Shown here in pieces: positions 1-4,124 of a stretch of 5,572 nucleotides of DNA. A program made the translations under genes and the position numbers. The first letter of the stretch is position 1, and every line of letters begins with the position of its first letter. The DNA is taken from assembly GCA_002389645.1 (NCBI GenBank), contig DGQE01000031.1, forward strand, positions 198,576 to 204,147. Reading direction: 5' to 3'. Under the pieces are notes generated by a model that was not told the DNA's origin, made no database searches, and saw only the letters and a list, made by a program, of their open reading frames with translations. The DNA is from Flavobacteriales bacterium UBA4422. GTDB lineage: Bacteria > Bacteroidota > Bacteroidia > Flavobacteriales_G > Salibacteraceae.

Positions 1-942
1 TGTCCAGGTCACGCTGACTATGTGAAGAACATGGTTACGGGTGCTGCACAAATGGACGGTGCTATTCTTGTTGTTGCTGCTACAGATGGTCCAATGCCAC
101 AGACTAGAGAGCACATCCTTCTTGCACGTCAGGTAGGTGTTCCTCAAATCGTTGTTTTCATGAATAAGGTTGACCTTGTTGATGATGAAGAGCTTTTAGA
201 GCTTGTTGAGATGGAAATTAGAGAATTGCTTTCTTTCTACGATTATGATGGTGATAATACTCCAGTTATCCAGGGATCTGCTTTAGGTGGGCTCAATGGT
301 GAGGCTGCATGGGAAGATAAGATCATGGAGTTGATGGAAGCAGTTGATAGCTACATTCCAATGCCTCCACGTGATGTTGATAAGGATTTCTTGATGCCTG
401 TTGAAGATGTTTTCTCTATTACAGGTCGTGGTACAGTTGCAACAGGTCGTATTGAAGCTGGTGTGATTAACACAGGTGATTCTGTTGAGATTATCGGTTT
501 TGAAGAGAAATTGACTTCTACAATTACAGGAGTGGAGATGTTCCGTAAGATTCTTGACAGAGGTGAGGCTGGCGACAACGTTGGTTTGTTGTTAAGAGGT
601 ATTGAAAAAGAAGCAATTAGAAGAGGTATGGTAATCTGTAAGCCAGGTTCAGTGAAACCTCATACTAAGTTCAAAGCTGAAGTTTATATCTTGAAGAAAG
701 AAGAAGGTGGTCGTCACACTCCATTCCATAACAAGTATCGTCCACAGTTCTATTTGAGAACAACGGATGTTACTGGTGAAATCATCCTTGGAGAAGGAAG
801 AGAAATGGTAATGCCAGGTGATAACTTGACGATCGAAGTAAACCTAATTGCTCCTGTAGCGATTAATCAAGGTCTTAAGTTTGCGATCCGTGAGGGTGGT
901 AGAACTGTTGGAGCTGGTCAGGTTACTGAGATTATCGACTAA
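1..942 (+). CDS. tuf: Elongation factor Tu, 3' part (5' end outside window)
   Basis: EF-Tu is the cytoplasmic GTPase that carries aminoacyl-tRNA to the ribosomal A site. The frame is open from base 1 and ends in TAA at 940-942, giving 313 visible residues. The window starts inside the G3 motif: CPGH is visible and includes the catalytic His (E. coli His84), so about 80 N-terminal residues with the P-loop and switch I are missing. NKVD (G4) is at visible residues 55-58 and SAL (G5) at 93-95. Adding 80 puts these exactly at the E. coli positions 135-138 and 173-175, and the implied total of about 393 residues is normal. Domain 2 starts near visible residue 126 (TGRGTVATGRIE at 141-152) and domain 3 near 221, including GGRHTPF at 236-242. 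There are no frameshifts or missing motifs. The ATG and GTG codons at 31 and 22 are internal, not starts. A hairpin terminator follows 20 bases after the stop. Identification is certain. Confidence 0.98.
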   Translation, partial: CPGHADYVKNMVTGAAQMDGAILVVAATDGPMPQTREHILLARQVGVPQIVVFMNKVDLVDDEELLELVEMEIRELLSFYDYDGDNTPVIQGSALGGLNGEAAWEDKIMELMEAVDSYIPMPPRDVDKDFLMPVEDVFSITGRGTVATGRIEAGVINTGDSVEIIGFEEKLTSTITGVEMFRKILDRGEAGDNVGLLLRGIEKEAIRRGMVICKPGSVKPHTKFKAEVYILKKEEGGRHTPFHNKYRPQFYLRTTDVTGEIILGEGREMVMPGDNLTIEVNLIAPVAINQGLKFAIREGGRTVGAGQVTEIID

Positions 943-962
943 GAAACAGTTTAATTATTCAG

Positions 963-1004
963 AAGTGTGGAGTCAATTTTGGGCTCCACACTTTCTGTTG
1001 TTTT
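963..1004 (+). terminator. Intrinsic terminator after tuf
   Basis: A perfect 10-bp inverted repeat, AAGTGTGGAG (963-972) with CTCCACACTT (984-993), can extend inward by a U-G wobble (973/983) and a C-G pair (974/982), leaving a 7-nt loop. A T-rich tract with G and C interruptions (992-1004) follows. The placement 20 bases after the tuf stop fits an intrinsic terminator. Because the U-tract is interrupted, some read-through into trnW-secE is possible. The hairpin is seen directly; termination efficiency is inferred. Confidence 0.85.
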
Positions 1005-1046
1005 ACAAATAGGTGTTCTACGCATTAAGTAAGCATCTCTGAAATT

Positions 1047-1119
1047 ACGGGTGTAGCTCAATTGGTAGAGCACTGGTCTCCAAAACCAGGGGCTGTGGGT
1101 TCGATTCCTACCACCCGTG
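1047..1119 (+). tRNA. trnW: tRNA-Trp (anticodon CCA)
   Basis: This is a complete 73-nt cloverleaf. The acceptor stem ACGGGTG (1047-1053) pairs perfectly with CACCCGT (1112-1118), followed by discriminator G at 1119, as usual for bacterial tRNA-Trp. The D stem is GCTC/GAGC (1056-1059/1068-1071) with the GG of the D loop at 1064-1065. The anticodon stem is CTGGT/ACCAG (1073-1077/1085-1089), and its loop CTCCAAA places anticodon CCA at 1080-1082. The T stem GTGGG/CCTAC has one G-U pair, with loop TTCGATT. The 3' CCA is not encoded (the genome reads CAA after the discriminator), so it must be added after transcription. The gene lies between the tuf terminator and secE, whose start codon is 12 nt downstream, so tRNA and secE are probably cut from one transcript. 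No clear promoter is visible in 1005-1046. Confidence 0.98.
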
Positions 1120-1131
1120 CAACTAAAGAAA

Positions 1132-1329
1132 ATGGCAGGAATAAGAACATATATAGAAGAAGCAGCTGACGAGCTCACTAATAAGGTGAGTTGGCCAACA
1201 TGGTCAGAGCTTCAAAGTAGCGGTATCGTTGTGCTTGTAGCAACGTTTATTATTGCTGGTTTGATTTATTTGATGGACTTTGCTTTTGGTCAGATGATGG
1301 ACGTTATCTATCTTAAAATATTTGGTTAA
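1132..1329 (+). CDS. secE: Preprotein translocase subunit SecE
   Basis: SecE is the small, essential inner-membrane subunit that clamps SecY in the SecYEG protein-export channel. The 65-residue product has the short single-spanning form usual outside the enterobacteria. An amphipathic N-terminal helix (about residues 3-17) leads into the family motif VSWPTW (19-24), then one hydrophobic membrane segment (about 31-50, with runs such as GIVVLVATFIIAGLIYL). The ATG at 1132 is chosen because the only in-frame alternative, GTG at 1117, lies in the tRNA acceptor stem, and MAGI followed by the amphipathic helix fits the family N-terminus. The leader AACTAAAGAAA is A-rich with no real Shine-Dalgarno site. 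The stop (1327-1329) is one base before nusG, so the two genes are probably translationally coupled. Confidence 0.95.
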   Translation: MAGIRTYIEEAADELTNKVSWPTWSELQSSGIVVLVATFIIAGLIYLMDFAFGQMMDVIYLKIFG

Positions 1330-1330
1330 G

Positions 1331-1885
1331 ATGTCTGAAACGAAAACTGCAAATAAATGGTATGTCGTTCGCGCTATTAGCGGGAAGGAGAAGAAAGTAA
1401 AGGAGTACCTAGAAATGGAAATTGATCGTCTTGGTATGCAAGAGTATGTTTCTCAGATTCTTTTACCCATCGAGAAGGTATATCAGATTCGCAACGGAAA
1501 GAAGATGTCAAAAGAGAGAAATCTCTATCCAGGATATGTTTTTATTGAAGCTAATTTGGTTGGTGAGGTTCCTCATATAGTGAAAGGAATTACCAATGTA
1601 ATTGGTTTCTTAACCGATAAAAAAGGTGGACAGCCAATTCCACTTCGTGTGAATGAGGTGAATAGAATGCTTGGTAAGGTTGACGAGCTTGCAGATAGTG
1701 AAGCGGAATTGAATATTCCTTTTGTTGTTGGCGAAGCTGTTAAAGTTATCGATGGTCCATTCAATAGTTTCTCAGGAGTTATCGAGGAGATAAATGAAGA
1801 GAAAAAGAAGCTTAAAGTGATGGTGAAGATATTCGGAAGAAAGACTCCACTTGAACTTAGCTACATGCAAGTAGAAAAAGAGTAA
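1331..1885 (+). CDS. nusG: Transcription termination/antitermination factor NusG
   Basis: NusG binds the RNA polymerase clamp, affects pausing and processivity, and through its KOW domain contacts either Rho or ribosomal protein S10. The product has 184 residues, normal for housekeeping NusG. The NGN domain spans about residues 9-118 (KWYVVRAISGKE at 9-20; LYPGYVFIE at 65-73, the strongest family signature). A short acidic linker follows, then a KOW domain from about 133 to the end (DGPFNSFSGVIEEI at 141-154; KIFGRKTPLELSYMQVEK at 166-183). The ATG at 1331 gives MSETKTANKWYV; an upstream TTG at 1322 overlaps secE and adds nothing conserved. The standard secE-nusG-rplK position and full domain set argue for the core protein rather than a NusG-like antiterminator of a polysaccharide locus. 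Confidence 0.98.
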   Translation: MSETKTANKWYVVRAISGKEKKVKEYLEMEIDRLGMQEYVSQILLPIEKVYQIRNGKKMSKERNLYPGYVFIEANLVGEVPHIVKGITNVIGFLTDKKGGQPIPLRVNEVNRMLGKVDELADSEAELNIPFVVGEAVKVIDGPFNSFSGVIEEINEEKKKLKVMVKIFGRKTPLELSYMQVEKE

Positions 1886-1893
1886 TTAATTAA

Positions 1894-1925
1894 TTAGGAG
1901 TTGTGACATTGTTCGCAACGCTTGA
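1894..1925 (+). promoter_or_regulatory. Hairpin in the rplK leader (possible L1 autoregulatory site)
   Basis: In the 55-nt gap between nusG and rplK, GTTGTGA (1900-1906) pairs with TCGCAAC (1913-1919), with one wobble and a 6-nt loop. After an A-G mismatch (1899/1920) the helix can continue by about five further pairs including wobbles (1894-1898 with 1921-1925). No U-tract follows, so it does not look like a terminator. In E. coli the L11-L1 operon is repressed by L1 binding a structure in this leader; a similar role here is inferred from position only, since I cannot match the pairing to the known L1 site with confidence. Confidence 0.35.
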
Positions 1926-1940
1926 ACTAAATTTTATACA

Positions 1941-2363
1941 ATGGCGAAAGAAGTAAGTGCACTTATTAAGTTGCAAGTAAGAGGAGGAGCCGCTAACCCG
2001 TCTCCACCCGTTGGCCCAGCACTTGGTGCGAAAGGTGTCAACATTATGGAGTTCTGTAAGCAGTTTAATGCTAGAACTCAAGACAAGGCAGGGAAGATTC
2101 TTCCTGTAATTATCACGGTATATGGAGATAAGTCGTTTGACTTTATCGTAAAAACTCCTCCTGTAGCGATCCAAATTAAGGAAGCTGCGAAAATTAAGTC
2201 AGGGTCTGCCGAGTCTAACCGAATCAAGTCGGGAACAATGACTAAGGATCAAGTGAGAACTATAGCAGAAGACAAGATGGTCGACTTAAATTGCTTTACT
2301 GTTGAATCAGCGATGAAAATGGTTGCGGGTACTGCTCGTAGCATGGGAGTTGCAATTAAATAA
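1941..2363 (+). CDS. rplK: 50S ribosomal protein L11
   Basis: L11 binds the GTPase-associated region of 23S rRNA at the base of the L7/L12 stalk, where translation factors and the stringent-response enzyme RelA act and where thiostrepton binds. The product is 140 residues, the normal length. The N-terminal domain carries the proline-rich segment NPSPPVGPALG (19-29), whose prolines are the usual thiostrepton-contact residues and are intact. GVNIMEFCKQFN (32-43) follows. The C-terminal rRNA-binding domain starts near residue 72 and ends in the family signature GTARSMGVAIK (130-140). The ATG at 1941 gives the canonical MAKEV start; the leader AAATTTTATACA has no Shine-Dalgarno site. rplA follows after 8 bases, so the two form one translational unit. 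Confidence 0.98.
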   Translation: MAKEVSALIKLQVRGGAANPSPPVGPALGAKGVNIMEFCKQFNARTQDKAGKILPVIITVYGDKSFDFIVKTPPVAIQIKEAAKIKSGSAESNRIKSGTMTKDQVRTIAEDKMVDLNCFTVESAMKMVAGTARSMGVAIK

Positions 2364-2371
2364 GAAAGCAG

Positions 2372-3064
2372 ATGAGTCTTACAAAAAATAGAAAAGCGTC
2401 TATTGAAAAGGTAGACAAGAATGCAGTGTATTCTATAAAGGATGCAAGTGCATTAATTAAAGATATATCTACTACTAAGTTTGATGCCTCCGTAGATGTG
2501 AGTATACGGTTAGGTGTTGATCCTAGAAAATCTAATCAAATGGTTCGTGGAGTTGTAACACTTCCTCACGGTACTGGTAAAGATGTGAAGGTGTTAGTGC
2601 TTTGTACTCCTGATAAGGAGCAAGAAGCAAAAGATGCTGGAGCTGATTTTGTTGGGTTAGATGAATATATTGATAAGATCAAAGGCGGTTGGACTAGTGT
2701 AGATGTTATCATCACTACTCCAAGTGTTATGGGTAAAGTCGGTCCTTTGGGACGTGTGCTTGGTCCAAGAGGCTTGATGCCAAATCCGAAAACAGGTACT
2801 GTAACCATGGAAGTGGGGAAGGCTGTTCAGGAGGTTAAAGCTGGTAAGATTGATTTCAAAGTAGATAAGTATGGAATCGTGCATGCTTCCGTTGGAAAAG
2901 TTTCCTTCGATGCACAAAAAATCGCGGATAACGCGAGTGAGCTGTTACAGACAATTATTAAGCTAAAGCCTGCGTCAGCAAAGGGCACTTATGTGAAGAC
3001 AATGTATATGTCTAGCACAATGAGTCCTAGTGTGCAGGTAGACACAAAGTCTACAAGCTTATAA
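2372..3064 (+). CDS. rplA: 50S ribosomal protein L1
   Basis: L1 forms the mobile stalk at the E-site side of the 50S subunit, helps release deacylated tRNA, and in many bacteria represses its own operon by binding the mRNA. The 230-residue product has normal length. Domain I is split: residues about 1-67 and 160-230 flank the inserted domain II (about 68-159). The L1 signature GRVLGPRGLMPNPKTGTVT spans residues 127-145. TTKFDASVDVSIRLGVDPRK (34-53) and GTYVKTMYMSSTMSPSV (205-221) mark the two halves of domain I. The start at 2372 is 8 bases after rplK. The gene ends with two in-frame stops in tandem (3062-3067), a tight end before the 21-nt gap to rplJ. No anomalies are seen. Confidence 0.98.
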   Translation: MSLTKNRKASIEKVDKNAVYSIKDASALIKDISTTKFDASVDVSIRLGVDPRKSNQMVRGVVTLPHGTGKDVKVLVLCTPDKEQEAKDAGADFVGLDEYIDKIKGGWTSVDVIITTPSVMGKVGPLGRVLGPRGLMPNPKTGTVTMEVGKAVQEVKAGKIDFKVDKYGIVHASVGKVSFDAQKIADNASELLQTIIKLKPASAKGTYVKTMYMSSTMSPSVQVDTKSTSL

Positions 3065-3085
3065 TAACTTAATCAACAAAGTGAG

Positions 3086-3610
3086 ATGACACGTCAAGAA
3101 AAAGATTCTTTTATCAGTGATCTTGCTGAGAGATTGAGTAAGAGTGAGGTGGTGTACCTTGCAGATATTGCCGGTCTTAATGCTGAAGACACTAGTAAAT
3201 TGCGCAGACTTTGCTTCCAAAGGGATGTGCAACTACAAGTAGTGAAAAACACATTGCTTCAAAAAGCAATGAATAAAGTTGAAGGCAGAGAGTATGGTGA
3301 TTTATCAACTGTATTGGTAGGAAACACTGGACTGATGATTTCTGAGGTTGGTAATGCACCAGCCAAATTGATCAAGGATTTTAGAAAGAAGTTGAAAGTT
3401 CCATTATTGAAAGGAGCTTACATCCAAGAGAGTGTGTACGTAGGAGACGACAATCTTGATGCTCTTGTAGCATTGAAATCTAAAGATGAATTGATCGGTG
3501 AGATCATTGGCTTACTTCAATCGCCTGCTAAAAATGTTATTTCTGGACTTAAGTCTGGAGGAGGAACATTAGCAGGTATCGTCAAGACTCTCCAAGAGAG
3601 GGAATCGTAA
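3086..3610 (+). CDS. rplJ: 50S ribosomal protein L10 (stalk base)
   Basis: L10 anchors dimers of L7/L12 to 23S rRNA to build the factor-recruiting stalk. The product is 174 residues, typical for bacterial L10. The N-terminal rRNA-binding globular domain includes EVVYLADIAGLNAEDTSKLR (21-40) and the conserved VVKNTLLQKAM (52-62). A hinge and helical C-terminal tail from about residue 133 (DELIGEIIGLLQSPAKNVIS, 134-153) provides the L7/L12-binding helix. The ATG at 3086 is preceded by GTGAG, one of the few purine-rich leaders in the window. Only 21 bases separate it from the end of rplA, so the long structured L10 leader of E. coli has no room here, unless it lies in the rplA coding end. rplL, its stoichiometric partner, follows 41 bases downstream. 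Confidence 0.97.
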   Translation: MTRQEKDSFISDLAERLSKSEVVYLADIAGLNAEDTSKLRRLCFQRDVQLQVVKNTLLQKAMNKVEGREYGDLSTVLVGNTGLMISEVGNAPAKLIKDFRKKLKVPLLKGAYIQESVYVGDDNLDALVALKSKDELIGEIIGLLQSPAKNVISGLKSGGGTLAGIVKTLQERES

Positions 3611-3651
3611 TTTTAATTAGAACTTAGGTTAAACATTTAATAAATAAAGAA

Positions 3652-4029
3652 ATGGCTGATTTGAAAGCTTTCGCAGAGCAACTAGTAAACCTTACTGTAA
3701 AAGAGGTAAACGAACTTGCAACTATACTTAAAGATGAATATGGCATTGAGCCTGCTGCTGCTGCAGTTGCAGCTGCTGGACCTGCTGCAGGAGGTGGCGG
3801 AGACGCTGCTGAAGAGAAAACTGAGTTTGATGTAATCCTTAACGGTGGAGGAGCATCTAAGCTTGCAGTAGTGAAATTAGTAAAAGAGATGACTGGTCTT
3901 GGCTTGAAAGAAGCTAAGGAATTAGTTGATGGTGCACCAAAGCCACTTAAGGAAGGTGTAGCAAAAGATGAGGCTGAAGCACTTAAAAAGCAGCTTGAAG
4001 AAGCTGGAGCTGAGGTTGAGATCAAGTAA
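3652..4029 (+). CDS. rplL: 50S ribosomal protein L7/L12
   Basis: L7/L12 is the multicopy stalk protein that recruits EF-Tu, EF-G and other factor GTPases and stimulates their activity. The product is 125 residues, normal. The N-terminal dimerisation and L10-binding domain spans residues 1-33. A flexible Ala/Gly/Pro hinge follows (about 34-53, AAAAVAAAGPAAGGGG from 35), then the C-terminal factor-binding domain from KTEFDVIL (56-63) through KLAVVKLVKEMTGLGLKEAK (70-89) and GAPKPLKEGV (94-103) to EVEIK. The Ala codons of the hinge are mainly GCT/GCA and make the DNA locally repetitive (3751-3795). The 41-nt gap upstream is AT-rich, and the leader AATAAATAAAGAA is A-rich without a Shine-Dalgarno site. 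Downstream, a strong hairpin separates it from rpoB, matching the need for several L7/L12 copies per ribosome but far fewer polymerase subunits. Confidence 0.98.
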   Translation: MADLKAFAEQLVNLTVKEVNELATILKDEYGIEPAAAAVAAAGPAAGGGGDAAEEKTEFDVILNGGGASKLAVVKLVKEMTGLGLKEAKELVDGAPKPLKEGVAKDEAEALKKQLEEAGAEVEIK

Positions 4030-4050
4030 TTCTCTTAAATAAGTACTTTT

Positions 4051-4105
4051 CAAAGGTTTAGCTCCGTTTTGGGGCTAAACCCTTTGTGCTTTGTGGTTGT
4101 TTGTA
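4051..4105 (+). terminator. Hairpin attenuator/partial terminator between rplL and rpoB
   Basis: CAAAGGTTTAGCTCC (4051-4065) pairs with the stretch at 4071-4086 around loop GTTTT (4066-4070). There are 15 pairs, including one U-G (4063/4073) and a single bulged C (4082). The tract after it (4087-4105) is rich in T but broken by G's. The element starts 21 bases after the rplL stop and 74 bases before rpoB. In E. coli a partial terminator at this position lets only a fraction of transcripts reach rpoBC; the same role is likely here because no convincing rpoB promoter is visible. The hairpin is seen directly; partial rather than full termination is inferred. Confidence 0.75.
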
Positions 4106-4124
4106 TTAATAATTTAACTTTTCC

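Noticed and set aside
1117..1131. Upstream in-frame GTG start for secE, adding five residues
   Set aside because: It lies inside the tRNA-Trp acceptor stem and discriminator; the tRNA 3' end would be cut off from the message. ATG 1132 matches the family N-terminus.
951..1178. Minus-strand open frame across the tuf terminator, tRNA-Trp and start of secE
   Set aside because: It runs through a tRNA gene and a terminator hairpin, and its translation resembles no family I know.
1322..1330. TTG start for nusG overlapping secE
   Set aside because: It adds only three residues, TTG starts are uncommon, and ATG 1331 directly after the secE stop is the natural coupled start.
1909..1935. Possible Bacteroidota-type promoter before rplK (TTG at 1909-1911, TAAATTTT at 1928-1935)
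   Set aside because: The -7-like box matches fairly well but the spacer is 16 nt instead of about 19-21, and transcription would start at the rplK ATG; too weak to annotate.
3751..3795. Repetitive CTGCTG/CTGCAG stretch with short inverted repeats (for example 3757-3776)
   Set aside because: Explained by the Ala/Gly hinge of L7/L12, coded by repeated GCT and GCA codons; no independent structure needs to be invoked.
3624..4025. 133-codon minus-strand open frame opposite rplL
   Set aside because: Its Ser/Ala-rich product is the mirror of the Ala/Lys/Glu-rich rplL codons; rplL itself is unmistakable.
4091..4117. Possible promoter before rpoB (TTG at 4091-4093, TAATTTAA at 4110-4117)
   Set aside because: Spacer of 16 nt and incomplete -7 box in an AT-rich gap; read-through from rplL is the simpler explanation.
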